Shown here in pieces: positions 1 through 6,122 of a stretch of DNA of 22,144 nt. The DNA comes from a virus. Below the pieces are notes generated by a model. That model was not told the DNA's origin. It saw nothing but the letters and a program-made list of their open reading frames with translations, and ran no database searches. The stretch is from positions 1 to 22,144 of IMG/VR virus record IMGVR_UViG_3300013372_001457. One strand, 5' to 3'. Within the stretch, counting starts at the first letter, position 1. The number at the start of each line of letters is the position of its first letter. The position numbers and the translations under genes were made by a program.

Positions 1-275
1 AGCCTATCCAGATCAATAGCGGCTACAGGTCTTTGAAGGTGAACGCGGCGGTAGGCAGTAAATCAACCTCCCAGCACGTTACAGGCCAAGCGTGTGACTT
101 CATCTGCCCCGCTTACGGAATGCCTGAATTGATTATGAAGGCAATCATTGATAGCCAAATCGATTACGACCAGTGCATTTTGGAGTTCGGGCAATGGGTG
201 CATATCAGCTTTTCCCACGCGCCACGTAAACAAGCGCTAATCATCGACCACTCAGGAACCAGGGGATACAAATGA
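1..275 (+). CDS. Peptidase M15-family endolysin, 5' truncated
   Basis: The reading frame is open from the window edge (first full codon at base 3), so the N-terminus lies outside. The visible part matches the D-Ala-D-Ala carboxypeptidase-like M15 fold: a GYRS segment before the apparent TTG at 33, then SQHVTGQACDF and later WVHISF. These supply the expected zinc ligands His (SQH), Asp (CDF) and His (WVH). Phage members of this family cut peptidoglycan peptide bridges and act as endolysins. The gene overlaps the holin by ATGA (stop 273-275, holin start 272), which supports a lysis cassette with endolysin first. The TTG at 33 is not the true start because conserved residues continue upstream in frame. 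The family call is confident. The exact bond cleaved is inference. Confidence 0.87.
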   Translation, partial: PIQINSGYRSLKVNAAVGSKSTSQHVTGQACDFICPAYGMPELIMKAIIDSQIDYDQCILEFGQWVHISFSHAPRKQALIIDHSGTRGYK

Positions 276-769
276 ATGAACTCGCCGCGCTTGCTCCTAC
301 TATTCTTGGCTTTTTGGGTGGGCCTGCTGGCGGGCTCGCTGGTGCTGGCTTGCAGTGGCTTGCTGGAAAGTTTGGCGCTAAAGATTCGACAGTTGACGCA
401 ATCAAGGAAGCGTTAAACGGCACCAAGCCGGAAGACGTTATCGCGCTGCGAAAGCTGGATATTGAGTTTCATCAGTTCTGCATGGAAAACGCTATCCGGG
501 TTGACCTGGCGCAGATCGAAGTGAACAAGGAAGAGGCCAAATCCTCAAGCATGTTTGTCGCTGGTTGGAGGCCTTGGATAGGTTGGATATGCGGCAATGC
601 CCTGCTGTACGTGGCAATCATCGAACCCATAGCGCGGTTCATTGCAACGATGTACGGCTACACCGGCACGTTCCCAACGATTGACACTAGCCTGACCATG
701 CAAGTGCTTTTAGGTATGCTGGGCTTGGCTGGTTTGCGCAGCTACGACAAGAAGCAGGGGACGGCATAA
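272..769 (+). CDS. GTA-type three-TM holin
   Basis: This 165-aa protein has a Gly/Ala-rich hydrophobic N-terminus (about residues 8-30), a charged helical middle (about 50-92), a strongly hydrophobic segment after WRPWIGW (about 98-127) and a last hydrophobic helix (about 141-156). That layout, with the WRPW motif before the second membrane segment, is typical of the holin family first described for gene transfer agents (three transmembrane holin). Holins form inner-membrane lesions that release the endolysin at lysis. It is translationally coupled to the M15 endolysin by an ATGA overlap. It ends in TAATG, shared with the following short ORF. No Rz/Rz1 spanin pair is visible on this side of the window. 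Confidence 0.85.
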   Translation: MNELAALAPTILGFLGGPAGGLAGAGLQWLAGKFGAKDSTVDAIKEALNGTKPEDVIALRKLDIEFHQFCMENAIRVDLAQIEVNKEEAKSSSMFVAGWRPWIGWICGNALLYVAIIEPIARFIATMYGYTGTFPTIDTSLTMQVLLGMLGLAGLRSYDKKQGTA

Positions 770-900
770 TGGGACTACTAGACGCAGCAACAGACCCACA
801 GTTTCAAAGCGACATTGTAAGCCGTGCTAGGCGGTTTGCTCATTTCAAAACCTCGTGTGTAAGTACCGTCAGAACCTTGTCCAAGTCTTCCAGCAGGTAA
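769..900 (+). CDS. 43-aa late-operon remnant or small protein
   Basis: An ATG at 769 shares bases with the holin stop (TAATG) and opens a 43-codon frame that begins MGLLDAATDPQFQSDIVSR and ends at TAA 898-900. The first ~25 residues look like a natural phage protein start. The rest is Ser/Arg-rich and lies over the 3' end of the opposing gene at 840-986, so it is probably read-through of antisense sequence. I interpret it as the N-terminal stub of a longer late gene cut off where the leftward early module was joined, but a genuine mini-protein cannot be excluded. No function is recognised. Confidence 0.4.
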   Translation: MGLLDAATDPQFQSDIVSRARRFAHFKTSCVSTVRTLSKSSSR

Positions 901-986
901 TCCGGCAGACGGTGCTTCTCTGCAAAGCTCCACGCTTCCAATGCGCTGAGCAGCTTGATCGTTTCTAGGATTTCTGGCTTAGTCAT
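840..986 (-). CDS. Small hypothetical protein, last gene of leftward operon
   Basis: This 48-aa acidic, Leu-rich protein starts MTKPEILETIKLLSALEAW. The start at 986 is chosen because it overlaps the upstream stop as ATGA (983-986) and has an AGGAG Shine-Dalgarno just upstream on the minus strand; a longer frame to 1043 would run into the preceding gene. It looks all-helical, with no motif of known function. It is the promoter-distal gene of the leftward early operon, and its 3' end overlaps the opposing late remnant by about 60 bp. Function unknown. Confidence 0.6.
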   Translation of the reverse strand: MTKPEILETIKLLSALEAWSFAEKHRLPDYLLEDLDKVLTVLTHEVLK

Positions 987-1318
987 TCGGCTTTCTCCTT
1001 TGTGCTGGGTGCTGCGGGTAGTGGCATCCAATGCGTGGCCCATTCACACGGGCAATCAGTGTCGCCATACCAACGCTGTTCACGCTGGCTGTAGATGGCA
1101 CAAGTCACTGAGCCGCATTTGCCGCCCAGCAATACCTCCGTCCCATCCTTCGGCGCACTCTCAATCGGCAACCAGCCGGGCATCTGTGCTGGCTGCGCGG
1201 CTTGTGCGGCTTGCCATGCGATGCCAGCTTCAAAAGCCTCTTGATAGCTTGGCTCACCGTGAACCGAGTCGTACCATTTTGAGAATGCCATCCCCGTCTT
1301 TGATGTTAGTGTTTCCAT
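983..1318 (-). CDS. DUF551-containing phage protein
   Basis: The 111-aa protein has an N-terminal helical part (FSKWYDSVHGE, then YQEAFEAGIAWQAAQ). A C-terminal DUF551-like domain follows, marked by WLPIESAPKDGTEVLLGG and then W and CEWATHWMPLP. DUF551 proteins are common small phage-encoded proteins of unknown role. The start at 1318 (METLTSK) is preferred because it lies four bases after the preceding stop (1323-1325). The longer GTG start at 1354 would lie inside that gene. It is coupled by ATGA to the last gene of the operon. The family call rests on the IESAPKDGT motif; function unknown. Confidence 0.75.
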   Translation of the reverse strand: METLTSKTGMAFSKWYDSVHGEPSYQEAFEAGIAWQAAQAAQPAQMPGWLPIESAPKDGTEVLLGGKCGSVTCAIYSQREQRWYGDTDCPCEWATHWMPLPAAPSTKEKAE

Positions 1319-1322
1319 GTCA

Positions 1323-1490
1323 TTACTCGGTCTGTGAGTGGTGCAAATGATCACCTCGGACTGTCGCGCCGCATTTGACGCACCGCCATAGTGATCTGCA
1401 ATTCCTGTCGTTGATTTCGTCGCCGTACACGTTGCGAATGAACGTCAATTTGTAGTGCTTGCAGAACAAGCGCTTGAGGAAGGCGATCAT
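1323..1490 (-). CDS. 55-aa zinc-ribbon-like phage protein
   Basis: The minus-strand frame starts at ATG 1490, overlapping the upstream stop as ATGA (1487-1490), and gives a 55-aa product ending at TAA 1323-1325. It begins MIAFLKRLFCKHYKLTFIRN and contains YGDEIN and WRCVKCGATVRGDHLHH. Cys10, His12, Cys37 and Cys40 (CxxC) could bind one zinc, as in a ribbon. Similar tiny proteins starting FLKRLFCKHYK with YGDEIN are familiar from phage genomes, without known function. The coupling at both ends and the natural amino-acid composition make it a real gene. Confidence 0.72.
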   Translation of the reverse strand: MIAFLKRLFCKHYKLTFIRNVYGDEINDRNCRSLWRCVKCGATVRGDHLHHSQTE

Positions 1491-2197
1491 GATTGCTCCT
1501 TAGCATTGATGGCTGCGCGTTTCCCACAGTGGTGGCAGTAAGTAACGCGGTTCTCTGCTGGCCCACCGTCGATAAAGCTCCAGAGTTCGCCACACGAGCT
1601 TGCCCATGTACCGGATTCGTCATCGTCAAGAGTCCATTCGCATGGCTCCCCCGCTTGGCTTGGCTGCGCATTCAACCGCTCAATCTCCCGCTCTGCTTTT
1701 ATAAGCTCGTCGCGCTCGTTGCAGTCGCTCCCGCACGCTTGGCATTGCGCTTGGATTGGCTCCACCGGGGATGCGCCTGCTGATGCGTAAATCTTTTCCT
1801 TGAGCGTTGGGTTGTAGCCCTTGTCAAAGTAAAACCCGAAGAACTCGCTTGTGCCGTTAGGCTCTATTCGCTTTCCGCAGATTATTCCGATAGGCTCCTG
1901 CTTCTTCATCGCCGCCAGCCGCGCCCGTAGCTCTGCATTCTCAGTGCGCAGCGCGTCATTGCCGATGTGCTTGATGTGCAGCTTGTGCTTGTTGATTTCT
2001 TTAATATCTTCGTCGTGCATTTCTTGCAAAACAGTTGCATTGCAGTTCAACCGCTCATTCTCCTCCTGCAAAGCCGCCAGCTTGTCCTCTTGTTGGCGCA
2101 GTAGGGCAGCAGCTTTTCGTGCGCTGTGGTTGCTGACTCGGTTGCCTACTGACTCGGTTTCGAGTTCGTTGGCAAGGTCTTGTGTGTCTGTGGTCAT
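1487..2197 (-). CDS. Coiled-coil protein with C-terminal zinc-ribbon-like domain
   Basis: The start at 2197 (MTTDTQDLANELE) is chosen because it forms an ATGA overlap with the upstream gene and follows AAAGGAAA on the minus strand. The frame open to 2248 would add an Arg-rich, unlikely N-terminus. The 236-aa product has a coiled-coil N-terminal half (AALLRQQEDKLAALQEENERL and later LRTENAELRARLAAM). A middle segment is of the EPIGIICGKR/FYFDKGYNP type. A C-terminal module has paired cysteines (CxxC around QCQACGSDC, then EPCEWTL, SSCGELW, YCHHCGKRA). The CEWxxD...CG...DGGPAEN...YCxxCG pattern recurs at the C-termini of phage accessory proteins. A DNA- or host-factor-binding role is only inference. 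Confidence 0.75.
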   Translation of the reverse strand: MTTDTQDLANELETESVGNRVSNHSARKAAALLRQQEDKLAALQEENERLNCNATVLQEMHDEDIKEINKHKLHIKHIGNDALRTENAELRARLAAMKKQEPIGIICGKRIEPNGTSEFFGFYFDKGYNPTLKEKIYASAGASPVEPIQAQCQACGSDCNERDELIKAEREIERLNAQPSQAGEPCEWTLDDDESGTWASSCGELWSFIDGGPAENRVTYCHHCGKRAAINAKEQS

Positions 2198-2475
2198 GGT
2201 GTTTCCTTTTGGATTGCGGCGTCGATGGCGGCGTCTAGGTGCTGACAAACATCGCCCTTCATGATGTTGCCAATTGGCGGCAGTCCTATGCCAGTTGGAA
2301 ACCCGAAATACTTGTATCCATCGCCGCTACGGTGGCCGCTTGTCTTGCGACGCACCCATTCATATCTGGCGGAGTTCTTGCGCAGCTTCTCAATCTCCAC
2401 CGCCTGCGCCGCTATCAGTTCTTTCAGCTTGTCGGCAGAGTCCATGCCTTCACCTGCTGTTTGTAGTGTGTTCAT
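2194..2475 (-). CDS. Hypothetical phage protein
   Basis: This 93-aa product starts at ATG 2475, preceded on the minus strand by AAAGGA at about 7 bases. An internal ATG (MDSADKLKEL) is a possible alternative start. It has a short coiled-coil N-terminus (DKLKELIAAQAVEIEKLRKN), a RYEWVRRK motif and a C-terminal LDAAIDAAI. This arrangement is typical of small accessory phage proteins with no assigned role. It ends in ATGA with the next gene. Function unknown. Confidence 0.68.
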   Translation of the reverse strand: MNTLQTAGEGMDSADKLKELIAAQAVEIEKLRKNSARYEWVRRKTSGHRSGDGYKYFGFPTGIGLPPIGNIMKGDVCQHLDAAIDAAIQKETP

Positions 2476-2563
2476 TTTGCGTCCTTTGCCGCTATATTAG
2501 GTATAGCAGTGTTTCTATATTCCACGGGGGCTAGAGGCTGGTTTTATGGGTGGTCGCGCCACG

Positions 2564-2896
2564 TTATATTGCAGGTTTTGCGGGATACATTGCGTTATAT
2601 GGCCCCAAACTTGGCTTGTAGTCGCTCAAACTCGGCGCGTTCACAAATGGTCGCGCTTGCCGTGCCTGCTGCTCCAAGCCCAAGCGGTGGGCCATCTCTG
2701 CATCTGTCTCTGGCGTGGGCTTCAGCAGCGCCATGTACCAGCCATCTTGGTATTGGTGTGGCTCTTTGCTCACCTGTGCCGTGTCGCCGTACTCTGCCAG
2801 CAACTCGGTCAAGTTCTTCACTACGTCCTTTAGCAAGTAGCCATCAATATCAAGGGTCGTCACTTCCTTGAGAATCATTTTCCGTTCAGTCATCAT
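2564..2896 (-). CDS. Hypothetical phage protein
   Basis: This 110-aa product starts MMTERKMILKEVTTLDIDG after a good GGAGAAAG Shine-Dalgarno on the minus strand. The N-terminal ~45 residues (LKDVVKNLTELLAEYGDTAQVSK) read as helix, loop and strand. The C-terminal ~40 residues are Pro-rich (PSLSDYKPSLGPYNAMYPAKP) and probably flexible. It is separated by 88 bp from the next gene and by 36 bp from the previous one, so it is not overlap-coupled like most neighbours. I do not recognise the family. Confidence 0.65.
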   Translation of the reverse strand: MMTERKMILKEVTTLDIDGYLLKDVVKNLTELLAEYGDTAQVSKEPHQYQDGWYMALLKPTPETDAEMAHRLGLEQQARQARPFVNAPSLSDYKPSLGPYNAMYPAKPAI

Positions 2897-2932
2897 CTTT
2901 CTCCGTGTTGTGTTTCAAGCCACATAACAGGT

Positions 2933-3280
2933 TCATGGACTTGGAGCCTTCGGCCCAGTCATGACCGCGTTATGCGACGATCCAATCTCAGCGGCTGCAC
3001 GCACGATTGCCCGACGGGTGGCTGCTGCGTCCCGAAACCCCGGCTCGTCTATGTCAACAGTCTCGCCATAGCAAACGCGCGTTGCATGAGTGTCGATTGC
3101 AAGACCTAGCTTCACAGCCAGCCTCATCGCATCACCATCGTCTGTGAGTGGGTTCCACACATCCCCATTTCCGGGCCTGCACTCGGATTTTTCACCAAAT
3201 GTCCAAGCACCAGAAGTCCATGCAATCTCGGGTAGACCCGCAGCCCTAGCGGCTGTTTCCAGTAGTTCTTCATCAGTCAT
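2933..3280 (-). CDS. NinX-like (DUF2591-type) hypothetical protein
   Basis: The start at 3280 (MTDEELLETAARAAGLP) has GGAGAG at ideal spacing on the minus strand; the frame extends to 3319 but without such a site. The 115-aa protein has WTFGEKSECRPG, then DVWNPLTDDGDAMRLAVKLG and a basic helical C-terminus (AATRRAIVRAAAEIG). The WNPLTDDGDAM... pattern recalls NinX/DUF2591-type proteins, where a WNP followed by a DA(W/M) segment is characteristic, but the match is weak and from memory. Function unknown. Confidence 0.65.
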   Translation of the reverse strand: MTDEELLETAARAAGLPEIAWTSGAWTFGEKSECRPGNGDVWNPLTDDGDAMRLAVKLGLAIDTHATRVCYGETVDIDEPGFRDAAATRRAIVRAAAEIGSSHNAVMTGPKAPSP

Positions 3281-3352
3281 ATATCTCTCCGGTGTGTAGT
3301 TATCGGCATAACAGGTCAATCAAGGCCGACCTGCGGCGGCTTATCTCCGGCG

Positions 3353-3475
3353 TTAAATATCATCAGTCATCCACCACTTACCAGTCACCACACGGCACAC
3401 GCACATAAACACCAGACCCCACAGGGCGATGATTACCGCGCCGACTAGTGCGCCGAGGATGTGTTGCAACTTCAT
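3353..3475 (-). CDS. 40-aa single-TM membrane protein
   Basis: ATG 3475 overlaps the upstream stop as ATGA (3472-3475) and opens a 40-codon frame ending TAA at 3353-3355. The product starts MKLQHILGALVGAVIIALWG and has one hydrophobic helix (about residues 5-27). A short basic, Trp-containing tail (CRVVTGKWWMTDDI) follows. The positive-inside rule favours a cytoplasmic C-terminal tail. It lies just downstream of the recombination genes. The tight coupling and clean membrane profile support a real gene. A role in membrane modification or exclusion is speculation. Confidence 0.6.
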   Translation of the reverse strand: MKLQHILGALVGAVIIALWGLVFMCVCRVVTGKWWMTDDI

Positions 3476-3675
3476 AAACTCTGCCAATCTGGCCTGCTAT
3501 CAGCACACAAATTCATCCAGCCGGTGTACTGTTTTGGCGTCTTGACCTGTTCACGCCGAGCTTTGTCTTTGATGCTCCGGCAAAGGTTGCACATTGATCT
3601 AGGGCGGTTGTTTCCGTCCTGAGTTGCAAAGTGAACTACAGGCTCAGACTTTCCGCAGCATTTGCATGTGTGCAT
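3472..3675 (-). CDS. Small zinc-binding protein, HNH-associated type
   Basis: This 67-aa protein starts MHTCKCCGKSEPVVHFA after AGGAGCC on the minus strand. It has two CxxC knuckles, CKCCGK (Cys4/Cys7) and MCNLCRSIK (Cys29/Cys32), with a basic KDKARREQ helix after the second. This spacing resembles the treble-clef zinc domain found at the N-terminus of some phage HNH endonucleases and as free-standing small proteins. No HNH catalytic His-Asn-His is present, so nuclease activity is unlikely for this protein alone. It lies ten bases after the exonuclease gene and is probably co-translated with it. Confidence 0.7.
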   Translation of the reverse strand: MHTCKCCGKSEPVVHFATQDGNNRPRSMCNLCRSIKDKARREQVKTPKQYTGWMNLCADSRPDWQSL

Positions 3676-3685
3676 GGCTTGGCTC

Positions 3686-4312
3686 CTATGCGGCTTGCTG
3701 AATGCTGTTCAGATCGTCAACCATCTTGCTTACTTCGCCCAAGAAGTCGATAACTTCGCTCTCTAACATCTTGATGTATAGGTCATCACGCGGAACCCGC
3801 ACAACCAGCAAGTGCAAATGCAGTGGAAACCTTGGATCAAAGGAAACAAAGTCGCACCATTTCCTGCCAGTGCATGCCATTTGCCACATCATTTGAGTGA
3901 TGTATTTGTTTTCAGGCTTGCGAGACAAAAGCGATTTGGCGTGTGTTGCTTGGTTGGGGCATTTGATTTCTAGCAATCCATCGGCGTCAATAGTTCCGTC
4001 AGGCGAAGCGCCAGCCATAGCAATCCTTGGGTGCTGGACCATTGCAACCTCTTCAACAATCGCGCCCGTTCTGGCTTCATATGCGGCTCTAGCTAGTGGC
4101 TCAGTCTCAGTACCCCATCGCATGGCGTCATTGCTGAACGATGCGGCATGCGTGCCAGTGATGCGCTCCAGCGCAAGTTCTACGCAGTAGTTCTCGCGGC
4201 TGGTGCTGTACCCGCTTTTGGTCTTGGCGATCACGTCTGCAATGCGGCTTGCAGTTGCGCGGCCTAGTCTCTGCGCGAACCATTCAGGGCTACCCTGGAT
4301 AACGTTGATCAT
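3686..4312 (-). CDS. exo: YqaJ/lambda-Exo-type recombination exonuclease
   Basis: The 208-aa product matches the YqaJ viral recombinase (lambda exonuclease-like) family. It has GSPEWFAQRLGRATASRIADV at the N-terminus and WGTETEP (66-72). The PD-(D/E)XK core comprises ASPDG with Asp105 and LLEIKCPN with Glu115 and Lys117. A downstream helix carries QMMWQM (140-145). The enzyme resects dsDNA 5' to 3' to give the 3' single strand used by the annealase. It overlaps the Bet/RecT gene by ATGA (4309-4312), directly downstream of it, the usual pairing of a phage single-strand annealing system. No Gam or SSB is evident next to it. The length fits the family. Confidence 0.93.
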   Translation of the reverse strand: MINVIQGSPEWFAQRLGRATASRIADVIAKTKSGYSTSRENYCVELALERITGTHAASFSNDAMRWGTETEPLARAAYEARTGAIVEEVAMVQHPRIAMAGASPDGTIDADGLLEIKCPNQATHAKSLLSRKPENKYITQMMWQMACTGRKWCDFVSFDPRFPLHLHLLVVRVPRDDLYIKMLESEVIDFLGEVSKMVDDLNSIQQAA

Positions 4313-5076
4313 GCTGGCACCTCGTCAACTGTACGGGCGGTGGCTTCTGCTTCTAGTGCGGCCTTCTTGTCCTTTACGGCCTGTTTCAGCGCTGCATGCC
4401 CGTTCTTGTCCTGCGCGGCTACAGCCTTAGCGCCCTCGGCCTTCCAAACCATTTCTAGCGATTCCTTGGAAACGCAGCATTCAACGGCTTCTAGTGCGCC
4501 GATCACATCAAACAGAATTGGCGTCAATTCGCCTGTGTCTGGGTCTACACGCTTTGGCGCGTCTGCTTCAATAATCCGCTCTGCCTCGTCCTGTTCGTAG
4601 ATTCCAGCAAACCCAAAGGCCAACCGGGCGCATTGAATCATTGCCTTGTGGCGCAGCATGCGGTACGGGTGCGACTGCCAAGGGCCAGCGTTAGGGCGCT
4701 TGCATTCAGCCATCCATTCAGTCACCTTTATAGGGTGGCTGCGGTCCTTGCGGTAGATGGTGCAAGTGCAACTATCGGCGTCCTGCGTAAAGTCCATGCC
4801 GTCAAACTCGGGGCGGCTGTTGATGATGCGGGACCAGCCATCCAAGCCGACAACAGGAACAATGCCGCCCTTATCTGGGAAGGCGTAAATCTCTTTTGTG
4901 AACGGATTTAAGCCGTATTGCTGCGCCACGATTAGCAAAGCCGTCATCTGCGCATCAGATACAGGCGTTCCACTCTTAAAGCATGTTTGCTTGAGCGTTG
5001 CGGCCAACTCAGAGCCATCGCCCATGTTGAACTGCTTTGCCAGATTGCTTGTCAATGTTGCTAGTGCTGTTGTCAT
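4309..5076 (-). CDS. bet: Bet/RecT single-strand annealing protein
   Basis: This 255-aa product belongs to the RecT/Bet family. It has AQMTALLIVAQQYGLNPFTK, then EIYAFPDKGGIVPVVGLDGW, WMAECKRP, and YRMLRHKAMIQCARLAFGF followed by IYEQDEAERI, all in the usual order. A charged Ala/Lys-rich tail forms the C-terminus (about 205-255). Bet anneals complementary single strands and is loaded by the exonuclease encoded immediately downstream; together they drive phage recombination and concatemer formation. The start at 5076 overlaps the upstream stop as ATGA and follows GAGGTGAAGG on the minus strand. Confidence 0.94.
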   Translation of the reverse strand: MTTALATLTSNLAKQFNMGDGSELAATLKQTCFKSGTPVSDAQMTALLIVAQQYGLNPFTKEIYAFPDKGGIVPVVGLDGWSRIINSRPEFDGMDFTQDADSCTCTIYRKDRSHPIKVTEWMAECKRPNAGPWQSHPYRMLRHKAMIQCARLAFGFAGIYEQDEAERIIEADAPKRVDPDTGELTPILFDVIGALEAVECCVSKESLEMVWKAEGAKAVAAQDKNGHAALKQAVKDKKAALEAEATARTVDEVPA

Positions 5077-5243
5077 GCCTTCACCTCTACTAGTGTTCCA
5101 AAATCATCTGTAACCGCACGGCCATCCTTGGAGAACTGCGAGTGACCGCAGACCCACCATTCACCCCATACTTCGTTAATTGGCCTCCACCAGCTAAAAG
5201 CGCCAGAAAAGCCGTGTGCGTCTTCCACATATCCTGTTTTCAT
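5073..5243 (-). CDS. 56-aa Trp-rich hypothetical protein
   Basis: The start at 5243 (MKTGYVEDAHGFSG) is preferred to the ATG at 5255 because it forms ATGA with the upstream stop (5240-5243). The product is compact and Trp-rich (FSWWRPINEVWGEWWVCGHS) with an acidic C-terminus (DDFGTLVEVKA). It reads like a small beta-rich domain, and I do not recognise it. It lies directly upstream of bet and is coupled to it by ATGA, so it is expressed with the recombination genes. An accessory recombination or host-takeover role is only a positional guess. Confidence 0.6.
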   Translation of the reverse strand: MKTGYVEDAHGFSGAFSWWRPINEVWGEWWVCGHSQFSKDGRAVTDDFGTLVEVKA

Positions 5244-5443
5244 TTCATACCCCATTGGTTGCCAGCCCGTACCCGTGGCCGGTGGTTGTGTTCTTCGTTC
5301 ATGCTCTTGATTAGCGCTTCCATGTCACGCTTGCCTTGTGCTTCTTCGTCTTCTGCGCTTGGCAGTTGGCTATCAAGCCACCAGATAGCGCCAACAATGA
5401 AAGCGATCAGCAGGCCAGTTAGAACGAGTGATGCGTAGGTCAT
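5240..5443 (-). CDS. 67-aa single-TM membrane protein with charged tail
   Basis: The start at 5443 (MTYASLVLTGLLIAFIVGAI) overlaps the preceding stop as ATGA (5440-5443). The frame stays open to 5506 but that extension is the upstream gene in another frame. Residues 4-24 form one hydrophobic helix ending IWWLD. A soluble, charged C-terminal part follows (EDEEAQGKRDMEALIKSMNEEH, then HRPRVRAG). It is the second of two adjacent mini membrane proteins upstream of the recombination genes. Function unknown. Confidence 0.65.
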   Translation of the reverse strand: MTYASLVLTGLLIAFIVGAIWWLDSQLPSAEDEEAQGKRDMEALIKSMNEEHNHRPRVRAGNQWGMK

Positions 5444-5538
5444 ACAGGCCCCCACACGAACAAGCAGTGATAAAGAGTGACCATCGCTGCAAGGTAGGTG
5501 CAGCACAGAACGCGCTCATAGGCGGTTAGCGTTTTCAT
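5440..5538 (-). CDS. 32-aa mini membrane protein
   Basis: ATG 5538 overlaps the stop of the Ala-rich repeat gene as ATGA (5535-5538) and has GAGGTGAAG just upstream on the minus strand. The 32-codon frame ends at TGA 5440-5442, which again overlaps the next gene as ATGA. The product is MKTLTAYERVLCCTYLAAMV followed by TLYHCLFVWGPV, essentially one Cys-containing hydrophobic helix. The ribosome site and coupling at both ends support translation. Such short ORFs can also serve mainly to couple neighbours, so confidence is moderate. Confidence 0.5.
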   Translation of the reverse strand: MKTLTAYERVLCCTYLAAMVTLYHCLFVWGPV

Positions 5539-6122
5539 GCTTCACCTCGCTGTTCAATTTCAGCGCAGACGATGCGCAACAAGTCTGCCTGCACGGCACT
5601 AGCAGCGTCCCTAGCAACGGCCCAAGCAGCGGACCCAGCAGCGTCCCTAGCAACGGCCCAAGCAGCGGAACTAGCAACGGCCCAAGCAGCGGACCTAGCA
5701 ACGATCCAAGCAGCGTCCCTAGCAACGGCCCAAGCAGCGTCCCTAGCAGCGTCCCTAGCAGCGGACCCAGCAGCGTCCCTAGCAACGGCCCAAGCAGCGG
5801 CCCAAGCAGCGGCTAACTCTGCATCTGTTGCTAACCCGTCTGCATGCCGCTCGGCAACATCAATGGCCGCTATGCTTCGTGCAGCCGTCATAAGGTGCTG
5901 CACGCTTCTAGCGCAATCCACTGCATACAAACGCATTTCGCGTTGATGGCCTTCAACTGCACGAAGGCACCATAGAGCGTCATCCAAACCATTGCTATCC
6001 AGAATGGTTGTGATTGCCAGCGGCGCATCGTCTGCTTTGGTTTTGCCAAGGTTTCTCAGCAGCTTTGTCCATCCGTCATGGCAAGGGCCGAGCGCCCGGA
6101 TTTGGTTAAGTGTTGTTTTCAT
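5535..6122 (-). CDS. Phage protein with Ala-rich tetrapeptide-repeat tail
   Basis: The 195-aa product has a globular N-terminal half (about 1-105) with features I associate with a recurring phage family: LNQIRALGPCHDGWTKLLRN, GKTKADDAPL, TILDSNGLDDALWCLRAVEG and AAIDVAERHADGLATDAEL. A tail of about 70 residues follows, built from four-residue units such as AAWA, VARD, AAGS and AARD, and then a short ending (QADLLRIVCAEIEQRGEA). The repeat is likely a long Ala-rich helix. Start 6122 overlaps the upstream stop as ATGA. Similar proteins are often labelled 'putative immunity protein' in databases, a label I cannot confirm. Function unknown. Confidence 0.75.
   Translation of the reverse strand: MKTTLNQIRALGPCHDGWTKLLRNLGKTKADDAPLAITTILDSNGLDDALWCLRAVEGHQREMRLYAVDCARSVQHLMTAARSIAAIDVAERHADGLATDAELAAAWAAAWAVARDAAGSAARDAARDAAWAVARDAAWIVARSAAWAVASSAAWAVARDAAGSAAWAVARDAASAVQADLLRIVCAEIEQRGEA
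5597..5815 (-). repeat. 12/24-bp tandem repeat encoding Ala-rich units
   Basis: On the plus strand the units read like gcagcgtccctagcaacggc and variants, with a period of 12 bp and a dominant 24-bp higher-order unit, running about 18 units. On the minus strand they encode AAWA-VARD-type tetrapeptides within the 5535-6122 gene. Because the period is a multiple of three, all frames stay open here, which creates several spurious ORFs on both strands. Copy number can change by slippage or recombination without a frameshift. End points are approximate. Confidence 0.8.

Noticed and set aside
769-986. Bidirectional terminator between the converging operons
   Set aside because: No stem followed by a T run on either strand; the genes themselves overlap.
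1351-1671. Minus-strand 106-aa ORF
   Set aside because: Overlaps two coupled genes (1323-1490 and 1487-2197) in another frame and its sequence is Arg/Gln-rich without structure.
2476-2563. Second leftward promoter before the 2194-2475 gene
   Set aside because: TATACC/TAATAT resembles a -10, but no acceptable -35 lies 16-18 bp upstream; not strong enough to annotate.
5516-5785. Minus-strand ORF of GTLLGPLL repeats (89 aa)
   Set aside because: It is the same 12/24-bp repeat read in another frame; the 5535-6122 gene has a normal N-terminal domain and coupled ends, this one does not.
5572-5946. Plus-strand Ala/Thr-rich repeat ORF (124 aa)
   Set aside because: Antisense shadow of the repeat; no ribosome site and against the direction of the operon.
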